Shown here: piece by piece, positions 11,722-22,823 of the stretch | Position numbering within the stretch: position 1 is the stretch's first letter | Layout of the letters: each line of letters opens with the position of its first letter | Assembly: GCA_025602915.1 (NCBI GenBank) | Contig: JAHLJZ010000009.1 | Location: forward strand, 488,233 to 552,232 | Origin: Paraphysoderma sedebokerense | Lineage: Eukaryota; Blastocladiomycota; Physodermatomycetes; Physodermatales; Physodermataceae | Length of the DNA stretch: 64,000 bases | Reading direction: 5' to 3' | Program-made: the position numbers and the translations under genes | The notes under the pieces: model-generated | What the model was told of the DNA's origin: nothing | The model's input: the letters and a program-made list of their open reading frames with translations, nothing else | The model's database searches: none

Positions 11722-14250
11722 CTACAACGAAAAGTTTGCTCTCTTTCCTTTAACTTCTGACACTTGTCTCTCCTGCACCAAGTCTTTCAACTCTTCCATC
11801 CTCTGCTTTGCTCTTTGATCTCCGCGTTTACTGGCCTCTACGTACAACTTAACAGCTTTATCTAGATCGCGCTCTACAGCTAAGCCTGACTCGTACAATT
11901 TACCCAAATTGAAAATCGCTTTCGCAAATCCATTCTTCATAGCTTTGGCATACCATTTTTTGGCTTCATTCGGATTTGGTTCCGCGCTTATTGCCCCGAT
12001 TTCGTGTAATTCACCTAGAGCGTTCTCCGCGATTGGATTGGAAAATGTGGTAGCCGCGAGGAAGTAAAAATGGCTCGATAACTTAAGATTTTTGGGGATT
12101 CCCCGTCCGTGCAGTGCCATTTCTGCAGCTTTAATCATTGCCTGAGAACGGAAAGAGATTTAGTCAATTCAGAGAAAATGATTATCAATCACAACTTTAC
12201 CAACCTTCTCGTGCCCTTTTTCAGCTGCCATTTTGTAATACTGAAATGCAGACCGTTGATCGGCTATAATGCTGAATGGAAGTAAATCTGAGGGGAGAAA
12301 AGTATCGATCGTCGGTACAGATCCTAAGAGTGCACTATGGTTGCCTTTTGAACCATTCTCATACAAAGCACCTAAATTATAAATTGCGTCGACTGAACCG
12401 AGCGACATTGCCAAATTAAACAGCTGAAATGCCTCGAAAACATTGTTCTTTCAGAGGTGTAAGTAAGCACTAGCGAAGCCAAGAGTGACAGAAAATAGCA
12501 ACACACTTCAACTAAAAACATGTATCCAAGATTGTTTGTTCCGCTGGCATGACCTCTCTCATGTGCACTCTTGTACCATAATTTCGCCAGTACATAGTCT
12601 CTGGCCACACCTCTACCTTCCTCGTAGCAAATGCCTAAGTTGTTCATAGCAGCAGCATTTCCTTGCTCTGCCGCCTTTCTAAATTCTTGTGCGGCCTTTA
12701 AATAATCCTGCGAGCATCCTATTCCTTTATATAATAATCCTCCTAAACAATTTTGCGCTCGAGCATAACCTTGATTTGCAGCGAGAGAATACCAGTGATA
12801 AGCCTTTTCAGAATCAATGTTAATCGGAGATGGGCCTGCTTCTAAGAGGTTGCCGAGACATGTCATTGCTTCTAAATCACCCAATTCCGCAGCTTTCAGA
12901 TACCATTCAGAAGCTTTACTAAGGTCCCTTTCCAAACCGATACCGTGCTCATATAATCGTCCGAGTGCTGTACATCCCTGTTATGAAAGAATATACATAT
13001 TCAAAATTGCGTTGACTGTTGAATTAGTCACCTTTCTTCAGATCGAAGAAAAAATAAATGCACACGACGAATCTGAACAACATACCTCAGCCGAGTTTCT
13101 CTCCGCTGCCATTTTATACCAATAAACCGCCATAGAGAGATCACTTGAATGGCCTATTCCATATTCGTACAAAGCTCCCAACATAACACAAGCCGGCGCG
13201 TATCCGTTTTTAGCTGCCAGGTTATATCGTTTTAAAGCGATTTCTGGAGACTTGGTAACGCCATATCCGAAAAGATGTTTATCTCCTTGAGTACACAATT
13301 TGACTGCATCATTGGGATCTAAGACTGAAGAGGATAATGATCAAATGCGAATGAATATGGTGTTAAAGTGGACAGGGAGCAACCTGCAGAATATTACCAT
13401 CCCAGTCAGGGTGACCTTGTGCTATCGCTAATTTCGCAACATTGCCTGACGCCTGCGTAGCCGCTTGAGATGATTTTGTGGCCATAGTCATCGTCAGAAT
13501 CATGAACTTTGAGGAATATGAATTAGCCAACGCTATTGCCTCTTCTCTGAACGGTACCTTCTCTAACCCTCTACGGTTTGCCTGATTAGATTGAAACAAT
13601 ACACACCATACGATTCCAGCATTCCTTTACTTCACTTAGCCTTCGGTCTAACTTCCTCTTCTTTGAGTAACTTGGCAAGAAGGACGAGTTTTTCAAAATA
13701 GTTAGCTTGTTGTTTAATTTCGTGATTGCGACATGGAAATCAAACATGGCACTGTTAAGAGTATTTTCGACTGATTGATATGTTTGTAGATCATGTTGGT
13801 GGAGGAGAAAAATATCCTATCATGTGTTAAGGAACAATCAAGAAAGAGCGTGCATTTTATGTTTTCGATTGGTTTCAGACAGTATGAGTGATGTTAATTT
13901 AATTAATAGAATTGAATGGTGTTAGACGATGCAAACTACTTTCGGAGCAAAATAGTCAATTTAAATCGATTGCCAACCTTGATTTCCGTCAGCTGTTTTA
14001 AAACTCGTTCATCTTCCTTCCCGCTTAAACCGATAACATTGGCATTCAAACAGACTTGTATCAACAAAGCTGTTGTATCTTCCAAGGAAACTCCCGTTGA
14101 TATCAGATGATCATAAACGTCTGCTGAGGGAGTAACAGGCGAGTTTGGTGTTGTTGGAGAATACGCAAGTGTTGGACTACGTGGTGTGTTGAAGATCGCC
14201 GTATTGGGAGATGCAGGGCTGGCAGACGTTTTTATCCTTAGATGTGACAT
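11722..14250 (-). CDS. Sel1-repeat (TPR-like solenoid) protein
   Basis: Minus-strand multi-exon gene. Repeats of the Sel1 pattern AxxxLGxxYxxGxGVxxDxxKAxxWYxxAA dominate 13310-11722, for example YNLAAKNGYAPACVMLGALY, WYLKAAELGDLEAMTCLGNL, FRKAAEQGNAAAMNNLGICY and AIFNLGKLYESGLAVERDLD. Eight or more repeats are visible, interrupted by short introns. The last exon starts near 12141 and ends at the stop at 11722. The N-terminal part (14250 to about 13363) has a Ser/Pro-rich leader, then a helical region with RRLSE joined to ANRRGLEKVPFREEA across a 54-bp intron. Splicing of the first intron (about 13935-13750) is uncertain. Sel1 proteins scaffold complexes, as in Skt5/Chs4-type chitin-synthase activators or ER-associated degradation; which applies here is not decided. 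Confidence 0.85.
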
Positions 14251-15035
14251 TCTTTCTTCTCGTTATGGTATGTGTCAAGGTTTGAATTCAAGAGGTGATT
14301 AGGAATGTAATGTCGCAGGTTTGCGGCATAACTTTTACATCAATCGCGTCGCGTGGACTTGGCAACTGAAAGAGAATATATTTGATTCCAACATGAAATA
14401 ATAATACCACTATCAAAAGTATATAAAACTTGCCTACATGGTGGGTATGACGTAAATATAAAAATGTACATAGAGGTTGCCGACTCTTATCTTCAATCCT
14501 TTCATGACAGTGTGATGACGTCTACAGTTAGTTAATGCGTAAACCAGTAAATATGTGCTTGAATAATACATGAGTAATAAATATGGATGCAATAATAACT
14601 CCATCCTTCCGCTCACATCTTAGCCAACTATGTACTATGTCAAAGATTGCTTCTAAGAATTTGTCACATCATCACGGACAACAAAAAGGATTAACGAGAA
14701 CCCCGAATGAACTTATACTCTTGTTTCGACGAATCCGTTTGATTTAATTTAAAGCCGTATATCGTTATATAAAGTATTGCCCAAGGCTGTAAAAAAGCAA
14801 AAAGAATACTCTGTCAACTAACTCGAGGTAGATTGACTTTCATTCAAGATGTCTTGGCCTTTATCACTTAGGTGCTGATTTCTTGCAGCCGGATCTTCGC
14901 CAGTTAAAAAGTCACCATTGACCCGAGAACTTAAGTTGGAGTGAGAGGATGACGATGTCGATGGTTCTGATGATCACGAAATAAGTTGTCAATAACTTTT
15001 CTCTGTTCGCAGGATAAGGTCCGTACAGATTGTGA
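14251..15035. other. Intergenic region, no gene seen
   Basis: About 785 bp between the Sel1-repeat gene start and the bHLH gene stop, both minus strand. It is AT-rich. Short frames here lack start context, splice continuity or recognisable domains. Presumed promoter of the Sel1 gene. Confidence 0.45.
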
Positions 15036-16776
15036 CTAATCACCTTGACGTGAATGGTCTCGCTGATTGTATTTAAAATCTTCATAATGAACCCCAGCAA
15101 AATCGGCCACTCCCATTTCATACCCTACTCCGGCACTAGATCCCCAATCTGTTCGTGTTATGCTATGTAACTGCGGTAAGCTATACCTTCTGTCGGCGAT
15201 ATAAGACTGCTGATGACTTGGAATTGGTAGCTGAGCATTGGAATGTTGGGCATATTCGTCTCCAAATCCAGAATCATAGCTATGCCGACGAGTGGAATTA
15301 TATATCAGGTCTAAAGAGTTCGACGACGGGGATAATTCAGAATGCTGATATTGCCTATTGTAATGGGCAACGGTTTCATTCGGATATGTAGGTGTATACT
15401 GCGGTAAGCTTTGCAGCGGTCGACTTTGGGTTTGTTTGCTTTAAAAAAAGGTTGGATATGAGCCCACAGCATTCAATAATGAACAACTCACGAAGTAGGA
15501 AAAATCATTGAATTAACATACTATTTGTTATCTACTGCACTCTCGGGAGCCAACCGATAATTTTGAAGTGACGAATGGAATGCATTATTTGAAAGCTCCA
15601 ATCCTCCTTTCATTGTGTTATTACCGCTGATTTCAACACTTCCATTTCGCAGCAAGTCCATATCTTCTTGCCGCCTTACACGCATTCCATTTGCCCCCGT
15701 CACAATCGACTTATCATCATATTTAAAATTTTGACTGTCATACGGAGCATGTCGTAACTGAGTCCTCCGTTGCCGATAATTTTGGCGGTGTTGTGGCGAT
15801 GCATTGTGAAGTGCATATTGAGACTGTATCGAGTTGGACGAAGAGACCTTGGGCAGCTGAGGACGACGCCCCCTGATGGATTCACCAAGGTTACAATGAC
15901 AAGCGGTCTCGTATAATAAAAGCTGCTTTTTGGTACTTTTGAGCTGATTTTGTAGAGACTCGACCTTTTCAGTCAAAGCAGCGATGTAATCCGATGCTAT
16001 TTAATAGGAATATGCCGTAATAATATCGAGAAATATACATTAAGAGATACGAATGAAGAAGAATAAGCGATATAACAACTAACCTTTATTTAAGATAACT
16101 TGCTTCGTAACCTTCTTCCCATTGCACCCAGGGATGAGGCCTTTCAATTCTTCAAAACCGTTTTTTAAGCACAACCTTCCACGTCGTTCAGATTCCAGGT
16201 GCAATAATCTTCTACGTTCATTAGGATCCAAGTCATCTGGCAACGCCAAAGAGTCCTGAGAAAACTGATCAGTGGGATACTGTTCAGGGAGTGATGACAC
16301 ACTACTGCGCCGAGACGACGTCCTGTTTCCTTGCATTGGTGCATGGGCTATCAAAAATGAATTTAGAAACGAAATGCTCCAATCTCGGTGCATAAGCAAG
16401 AAATGAGGTTATATTTACCCATCCCGATTCCACCATCAGAACCTCTTCTTCTGTTGAAAGACAACCCTTCAGTGGATTTCACACCGTGCATGGGCCGCGG
16501 GTTCTCGTTATCGATTCTCTCAAAATCAGCATCAGGTTCCCCTTGTACTTCGATTTTATCAAGACTATTTTCTCTGTCATCTGTGTATGCATTGGTGTTG
16601 GATTGCAGAATGTGAGATAAATTCCCTCCTTCCCGTTGCTCATCAAGGTACTTGTAGTCATTGCCGTGTCCTTCATCATGAGAGAACGAAGGATAGGGAC
16701 CACGATACCGATGCGAGGATATTTGATTGTAATCGCCCAAATTTTGGTGATTTAATACTAAGCCGGCAGCAGTCAT
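15036..16776 (-). CDS. bHLH transcription factor predicted to bind CACGTG
   Basis: Four exons (16776-16419, 16347-16084, 15996-15522, 15438-15036) give 499 residues. The bHLH lies at about 162-218. The basic region NERRRLLHLESERRGR has His169, Glu173 and Arg177, the H5-E9-R13 triad that reads CACGTG E-boxes in the MAX/MLX/USF class. Helix 1 is LCLKNGFEELKGLIPG, and helix 2 is TKQVILNKASDYIAALTEKV running into a leucine-rich coil. Flanks are Ser/Asn/Gln-rich and disordered, with the C-terminal 130 residues rich in Tyr, Gln and His. The NGFEELKGLIPG and KQVILNKASDYI wording resembles the MLX/Mondo side of the family. It should act as a nuclear dimer. Several promoters in the window carry CACGTG; regulation of them is only inferred. 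Confidence 0.87.
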
Positions 16777-18005
16777 TTGGCGAGAATTTGGAAAAAGCGG
16801 TTGGGGTGTTGTATGCTGATTGATTTGCTTAACGTAATGCAGTTGTTCCGAAGTCTAAGCCGTCTGGGAAGTGCCGACTGCGGGAGTATAGACAAAATAT
16901 ATGTGATCAAAGTAATTGTAGCTAAGACAGACGGTTTTCCCAAGGATATGTTGTCTAATACCTTTCAATTAAGGCACAATGTCAACATTCGTTGCCTTTT
17001 CTGGCAGAGGCGAAGCATTGTAACTCAATCTAAAGAAACAATACATACGCTGTACTTCGCGAATGTTTATCGAAATCGTAATGGAATCGCAGTTCTGTGT
17101 CGCTTCAGAAAAGAATATCTAGCACTTTGCAGGCAGACATTGAAATATAAATATCGGAGAATTCAGGGCAGATCGAGGGAGCGTCGGGCACGGTGAGAAC
17201 GGGCTCAAAATTGCTGACACCTGCTTGACATCCGCGCAAAGTGAATGATTGCCAATTTGCCAGAGTGGAAGAGCTCTGATACAATTATCAACGGGAGACG
17301 GTTAACCTCCAAGTGTCCCATTCTTAATCAACAATGTTTTTGGATTTTGGATTTTGTGTTAAGTGCGAAACTTTTCAACCATTGTAGGAAATAATTGAAA
17401 GTTTGTTACTATGTGACTCAACACAGGATACGGTAGGGTCGGGCAACACTGTCGCAGATATGTCTGAATTGAATGTTATATAATACCTGTAAGCTAATAA
17501 TTGCGCTCCCATTCATTAAACGTTACAAATATTCAAATAGACAGCGGCGATATGGGGACACTGTGTACTTGTTTATTGAGAAATTAACGCACAGGCCTTT
17601 TTTGCTACGTGTTCGGTGTTCACTAGATCGAGTCTGGAACACAGAGATTCTGTAATCTGATCTTGCATTCCTTTTCCAGTATTTTGGATACAGTTGCAGT
17701 GATTACATTACCGCAATTTTATTGGCCTAACCGTTGGGGATTCAACAGTAATCACATATTCTGAACTATATAATGGGATTCTGAAGGAGGACAGTTCGTC
17801 GTCGTCGGCGAATTTCGCTCCAACCGCACAACCTAGGTCGTATCAATCTCGCAAGAGGAGGTACTCCCTTGATTCTCAGATGAAAACTTTGACGGAATTT
17901 ATTGAGTAGGGAAGATTATGGCGATGGTTATAAAACGGTTATTGTAGTTTGAGAGGTGATGGACTGAGGCGAATATTTGAATGACCAGGCGGCGCATATC
18001 AATCA
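16777..18005. other. Intergenic region, no gene supported
   Basis: About 1.2 kb upstream of the bHLH gene up to the duplicated 7TM units. A 139-residue plus-strand frame at 16777-17196 overlaps the bHLH promoter and has no recognisable domain or splice partner. No tRNA-like cloverleaf could be supported. Confidence 0.4.
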
Positions 18006-18216
18006 TCATTCACAATATACTATCAAGAAATATCATGTGGAGCTGTGTATGATAACTATAAAAAGTATTATTGCAACATTTAATGTTTACTTGCTTCTGT
18101 GCAAGCAACGCATATGTACACAATAATCAATGATATATTCATAAGTCGCTTACAAAAGTTACATATAAAATAGCCAGTATAGATGGACTTGTCTGTCGTC
18201 TGAGACAATTGAATGT

Positions 18217-19117
18217 TCAGTTTAGGGCCCCGACTTTCGATGCAGTTGCATTTGAATGGTTTTTGCTTGTGTGATTGCCGCCCGATTGAGGACTAAGTCT
18301 GGTGGATAAAATTTCTTTGGATACCTGACGCGTCACGAAAATGTAGTCCTTGAACACAGTGATAGCGACAAAGTTGCCTGCGGTATTTTGGAAAGAAAGA
18401 AATAACGTGGGCTGCGCTGTTAAGGGCAAGATAATACCAACTATTCTGCAAACAACGAAGAATGAATTGATGAAAGTGTTGAATACAAGATTGCCTGATT
18501 CACTAGGTCTGTTACGAATGAAGTTCAAAATGCTTTGCTGTCGGTGGAAAGCGAGGGTATAGACAAATGACACTGATAAGATAAGGTTGGCAACAATATA
18601 CAAGAGGGTTCCAACAGTAGTACATATATTTAGAGCCTGGTAGTAGCGCATTGTATCAGATAAGAAAGCTAGATATAATATTTGAGGAATGACAAGAATG
18701 AGTGGACCCATATATTTGACGGCCTGCAAGTAAATCTTGGGAATGGCGAGACGATTTCTTAATGCCAAGGCTCTTTCGATTAGGATTGAATATAAGCAGT
18801 ACGCGGAAATCATCCAGAACCAACCGGCCACTTCGAATGGGGCTGTAGAAGCTCCTGTTGGCATTTGAATGACTACCGAACTCAGACCAAAACCGACACA
18901 TGAGAAGAGACCAGTCACAATAGTGGAGAATAGAACTCGATTTTTTCGAAAGCCGTAAAGGTCCGAGGAGGTTAGAACATTCATAAAGCTCGATTTTTTC
19001 GAAAGCCGTAAAGGTCCGAGGAGGTTAGAACATTCATAAAGCAGTTTATTGTCATGCCGGCAAAGATGCTAGCCATTGCAGCTTTTTGCAACGAAATGAG
19101 CGGATAAAGGGTTGCCA
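18217..19117 (-). pseudogene. Seven-transmembrane protein copy 1, disrupted by a 53-bp tandem duplication
   Basis: Compared with the intact copy at 22824-23666, the frame should start at the ATG at 19117 (MATLYPLISLQKAAMASIFA). It runs through DLYGFRKNR and then hits a stop, because 53 bp are duplicated in tandem at 18936-19041 and 53 is not a multiple of three. The remainder is open down to 18217, and an internal ATG at 18984 could give a 255-residue protein missing the first transmembrane segment. The upstream TATA-like element (TTTTATA at 19172-19178, i.e. TATAAAA on the coding strand) is preserved. The disruption could be real decay or an assembly error. Nucleotide identity to copy 2 looks near-perfect through the body of the gene. 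Confidence 0.82.
18936..19041. repeat. Perfect 53-bp tandem duplication inside 7TM copy 1
   Basis: The segment at 18936-18988 (beginning CTCGATTTTTTCGAAAGCCG) is repeated directly at 18989-19041. The unit contains the T-homopolymer where copy 2 has lost one base. It shifts the reading frame of the minus-strand gene. Confidence 0.9.
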
Positions 19118-19334
19118 TTGTTTTTGGGTGTACTGTTCGACTTGCGATATAGAGACATGGCCGCGAAGAGATTTTATATCAAGAGAGACTGTGACTAGGA
19201 GAAATAAAAGAAACTTCGACGGGGAATTTCAGGCAAAGGTCATTGTTCTGTTGAAATGTCACGGCCCAAAAGGGTAAGGCAAATTCAGTGCAAATTCTCT
19301 CTTGTTTTCGCGCACCTAACGATTCTGGAATCTG

Positions 19335-20180
19335 GAGCCAGGTGTGTCCTGTGTTGTCAGTGTGTACTGTGTTGTCGCCAATTGTCAACATTCTAGAATA
19401 TTGGGGAGGCAATTTCACCGTCGCGACTCGCGAGTGCCCACCGCCACCACATTCTTTCACGGATTTCTGTGAACGGTTAAAAACTTCGAACAACGGTTAA
19501 TTATAGCTCGTCAGAGCCGTGCTGAAATAGTAGTTTCTATATTCTATTCTATTCAACATGAGAGATAGTGACAAATTATGCGACAATCTCGTCAACTGTT
19601 TGTTCCATGTACTATAACGATTCCCTCAAATTCAGAAACAAATTTTTTATGATACTAGTAATAAATTAGAAAGCTTTCCGAAACACATTGAACGCATTAA
19701 GTGCGGTCAATTCCGAAATATTTTTCAGCAATGTAACGCTGCATGAGGTGCTCCTAAACCAGAACTGCAGTTTCACTGTTAATTTAAGATACTGATACTT
19801 TTATTATTTGAAAAATTTAATGAATGTCAATGAACACTGTCTCAGTTATTTGAAATTAAAGTTGCCCCGAGAAGTTTTGATGATTTCTTATATTCCCAAT
19901 GTTAAGTTATGGGTGCGAGTGGTATCACTCATAGTATCAAATTTAATAAATTAAATTGCGGGTATATTTTTATATACATGAGGGTTCTTTTTTTCGTCGG
20001 TAAGAAACAGTATGTCCAACATTATTTTAACAAGTATCACTTCGTTGGTGATTGAGGGCACTCCGTGGGCAAGACATCTTTCAGTTCAAACTTTTCACGA
20101 GCGAATGTAAATGATGGCATTGCTCAACACATTTTTTACGGGCAATAAGTCTTTTCGAACGGATTAATTAATGAAAATAA
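19335..20180. repeat. Intergenic block, orientation A (inverted relative to 21635-22485)
   Basis: The reverse complement of 21635-22485 aligns along this block. Landmarks in order are: GTGTGTT/GTGTTGTCG near 19370; CAATTTCACCGTCGCGA at 19410-19426; GAACAACGGT near 19487; AGCTCGTCAGAGCC near 19506; the TATTCTATTCTATTCAAC run near 19540; AAGTGCGGTCAATT near 19699; TCGGTAAGAAACAGTATGT near 19997; AGTTCAAAC..TTTTCACGAGCG near 20085; and TTTTCGAACGGATTAAT near 20152. The flanks on both sides are in direct orientation in both units, so the block itself is what is flipped. Identity is visibly lower than in the gene copies. I see no transposase gene, no long terminal inverted repeats and no target-site duplication. 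Confidence 0.78.
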
Positions 20181-20345
20181 ACCCTGTCCGTTTTCGTCCG
20201 TTTATGTTGTCGATTGTTTGGGTGCTCTGGAAGAGCCTTGTGGCCTGTGCATTTGTGTCTGTGACTTTTGCCATACAGCGATAATAAATATCGATATAAA
20301 TTGAAGAATGTGTCATCTGGTGTGTTAGAAAGACCGAATACAATA
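20181..20345 (+). promoter_or_regulatory. Orphan copy of the intact 7TM gene's upstream region
   Basis: Directly repeats 22486-22676: both contain CCTGTCCGTTTTCGT, CTGTGCATTTGTGTCTGTGA, GATATAAATTGAAGAATGTG and TCATCTGGTGTG in the same order. Here the promoter-proximal part and the coding sequence are absent; the sequence runs into the 3' flank of 7TM copy 2 at about 20366. It is probably a duplication remnant without function. Confidence 0.7.
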
Positions 20346-20574
20346 CATCATTTGGTAACTAGAAATCACAATATCCATCAAGAAATAATATGTGGAGTTG
20401 TTTATGGTAATAATAAAAAGTATTATTGCAACTGCATCATTTAATGTTCACTTGCCTCTTATGTCAAGAAACGCATATATAGTCAATAGTCAATGATATA
20501 TTGATCAGCGGCTTACAAACATATAAAATAGCCAGTATAGATGGACTTGTCTGTCGTCTGAGACAATTGAATGT

Positions 20575-21422
20575 TCAGTTTAGGGCCCCGACTTTCGATG
20601 CAGTTGCATTTGAATGGTTTTTGCTTGTGTGATTGCCGCCCGATTGAGGACTAAGTCTGGTGGATAAAATTTCTTTGGATACCTGACGCGTCACGAAAAT
20701 GTAGTCCTTGAACACAGTGATAGCGACAAAGTTGCCTGCGGTATTTTGGAAAGAAAGAAATAACGTGGGCTGCGCTGTTAAGGGCAAGATAATACCAACT
20801 ATTCTGCAAACAACGAAGAATGAATTGATGAAAGTGTTGAATACAAGATTGCCTGATTCACTAGGTCTGTTACGAATGAAGTTCAAAATGCTTTGCTGTC
20901 GGTGGAAAGCGAGGGTATAGACAAATGACACTGATAAGATAAGGTTGGCAACAATATACAAGAGGGTTCCAACAGTAGTACATATATTTAGAGCCTGGTA
21001 GTAGCGCATTGTATCAGATAAGAAAGCTAGATATAATATTTGAGGAATGACAAGAATGAGTGGACCCATATATTTGACGGCCTGCAAGTAAATCTTGGGA
21101 ATGGCGAGACGATTTCTTAATGCCAAGGCTCTTTCGATTAGGATTGAATATAAGCAGTACGCGGAAATCATCCAGAACCAACCGGCCACTTCGAATGGGG
21201 CTGTAGAAGCTCCTGTTGGCATTTGAATGACTACCGAACTCAGACCAAAACCGACACATGAGAAGAGACCAGTCACAATAGTGGAGAATAGAACTCGATT
21301 TTTCGAAAGCCGTAAAGGTCCGAGGATGTCAGGATATTCATAAAGCAGTTTATTGTCATGCCAGCAAAGATGCTAGCCATGGCAGCTTTTTGCAGCGAAA
21401 TAAGCGGACAAACAGTTGCCAT
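20575..21422 (-). pseudogene. Seven-transmembrane protein copy 2, disrupted by a 1-bp deletion
   Basis: The frame starts at the ATG at 21422 (MATVCPLISLQKAAMASIFA) and is nearly identical to copy 1. At about 21299-21303 the T run is five bases, where copy 1 has six. This turns FRKNR into FRKIEFYSPLL followed by a stop. The rest is open to the stop at 20575, and an internal ATG (21276) could give 233 residues without the first transmembrane helix. The coding-strand TATA-like element seen in copy 1 is CATAAAA here (TTTTATG on the plus strand at 21470-21476). A homopolymer sequencing error would create the same picture. Confidence 0.8.
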
Positions 21423-21634
21423 TGTTTTTGAGTTCGACTTGCGATATGGGGAGCAGGGGAGTGAAGAGGTTTTATGCCGTAATAGACTGGGACTACGAGA
21501 AGTGAAAGAAAATTCTATTGGACATTGAAGGTACAGGGTTCATTGTTCCGTTGAAATGTCACGGCAGCAGGAAGATAGGGGTAAGGCAAATTCTCTCTTG
21601 TTTCCGCGTAGCAAACGGTTCTGGAACCTATCTA

Positions 21635-22485
21635 AGGGGGTTTGTTTATTAATCCGCTCGAAAATACGTATTGTGCAGTGTAAAAATATCTTGAGCGAGA
21701 TACCTCCGCTCGTGAAAGGAAAAAAAGTTTTGAACTGAACTACGGATATTAATTATCAACGAAGTGATATTGTCGAAAATTAATTCTAAATGATATGTCA
21801 AGAACATACTGTTTCCTACCGAAGAGAAAAAAATTCACTTCTGTTTAATTAAAATGTACGCACAAATTACTTTAATTAATCTGATGTTTTAAGCGATAAT
21901 ACTCACTTACCATTGGGAATATTCTGATACGGATTCTTTCGGATAATTTGTTCCTTGAGTAACTTTCAATTTCAAATGACTAGGGAACAGTTCATTTATC
22001 AGCATTCATACATTTTCTTAACAAAATTATTAGTAATTTAAATTAAATGTGAAATTGCAGAGCTGTTTTAGGGACAGCGTTACATTGCTGAAATATATTT
22101 TGAAATTGACCGCACTTATGACAAATTCAAAAATGCGCTTTCTCTATATTTTTCGCACATTTTATATTAATTAATAATGTCAAAAGAATTTTCTTTAAAA
22201 TTGTGGGAAGCGTTATAGTACATGCAACAAACAGCCGACAAAATTGTCGCATAATTGGTCACTATCTCTCACGTTGAATAGAATAGAATATAGAAACTAG
22301 TACTGTTGCAGCACGGCTCTGACGAGCTATACTATATTCACCGTTGTTCGAAGTTTTCTAACCGTTCACAAATTCTGTAACAACTGTGGTGGCGGTCCAG
22401 AATCTCGAGATTCGCGACGGTGAAATTGGCTGTTGGGCGTCACCAAATTTCTAGAAATTATAACAATGACGACACACCAGTAGGC
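21635..22485. repeat. Intergenic block, orientation B (inverted relative to 19335-20180)
   Basis: Reverse-complement partner of 19335-20180. Landmarks are CATACTGTTTCCTACCGA near 21807, AATTGACCGCACTT near 22105, GTTGAATAGAATAGAATATA near 22274, GGCTCTGACGAGCT near 22315, and TCGCGACGGTGAAATTG at 22413-22429. It separates the proximal promoter of copy 2 from that of the intact copy, so its orientation decides which end faces which gene. A weak G-run/C-run pair (AGGGGGT near 21630, ACCCCTG near 22486) sits at the edges; whether it matters is unknown. Confidence 0.78.
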
Positions 22486-22823
22486 CAAGACCACCCCTGT
22501 CCGTTTTCGTGCGTTCATGTATTTCGATTGTTTGCGAGCTCTGGAAGGGCCTGGTGGCCTGTGCATTTGTGTCTGTGACTTTTGGCATACTGCAGAGTGC
22601 AGTCATTCTGCGATAGTAACCGATATAAATTGAAGAATGTGTCATCTGGTGTGGTCAAAACCGAATACAATACCTCAATTGTTGTTCATTTTCTTTTGTG
22701 CGCTGGTATTCGGGCGTTTTCTATAATTCCCCGTTTCTAATAGAAATACCCGGATATATAAACCAGTTACATCCGTTACTCTACCTTTGCATAACCCGTT
22801 CTTCAATTGCTTAATTCACAAGA
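22486..22823 (+). promoter_or_regulatory. Promoter of the intact 7TM gene
   Basis: Upstream region of the intact gene. A consensus TATA box, TATATAAA, lies at 22755-22762, about 62-69 bp before the ATG at 22824. A further GATATAAAT at about 22622 is also in the orphan copy at 20181-20345, but the proximal TATA is not. Confidence 0.6.

Larger units (their letters stand above)
18006..20345. repeat. Segmental duplication unit 1 (pseudogene copy 1 plus intergenic block)
   Basis: Homology with unit 2 starts at TCACAATAT..ATCAAGAAAT (about 18006 here, 20366 there) and continues through the 3' flank, the 7TM gene copy, its proximal promoter, an intergenic block in opposite orientation, and a copy of the upstream region of the intact 7TM gene. 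Unit length is about 2.34 kb versus 2.31 kb for unit 2, so this looks like a tandem duplication of one divergent-promoter locus followed by local rearrangement. Confidence 0.82.
20366..22676. repeat. Segmental duplication unit 2
   Basis: Second copy of the unit described at 18006-20345. It holds 7TM copy 2 (minus strand), the intergenic block in orientation B, and the upstream region that leads into the intact 7TM gene. This is likely closer to the ancestral arrangement, two divergent 7TM genes around a shared intergenic region. Confidence 0.8.

Noticed and set aside
16777-17196. 139-codon plus-strand frame upstream of the bHLH gene
   Set aside because: Composition looks random, no recognised domain; it overlaps the bHLH promoter.
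17240-17330. Possible tRNA (GCCAATTTGCCAGAGTGG...)
   Set aside because: The D-arm resemblance is superficial; no T-loop and no complementary acceptor stem.
19335-22485. Transposon or MITE explanation for the flipped intergenic block
   Set aside because: No transposase frame, long terminal inverted repeats or target-site duplications seen, and the block sits at equivalent positions in both units, so inversion is simpler. A degenerate element cannot be fully excluded.
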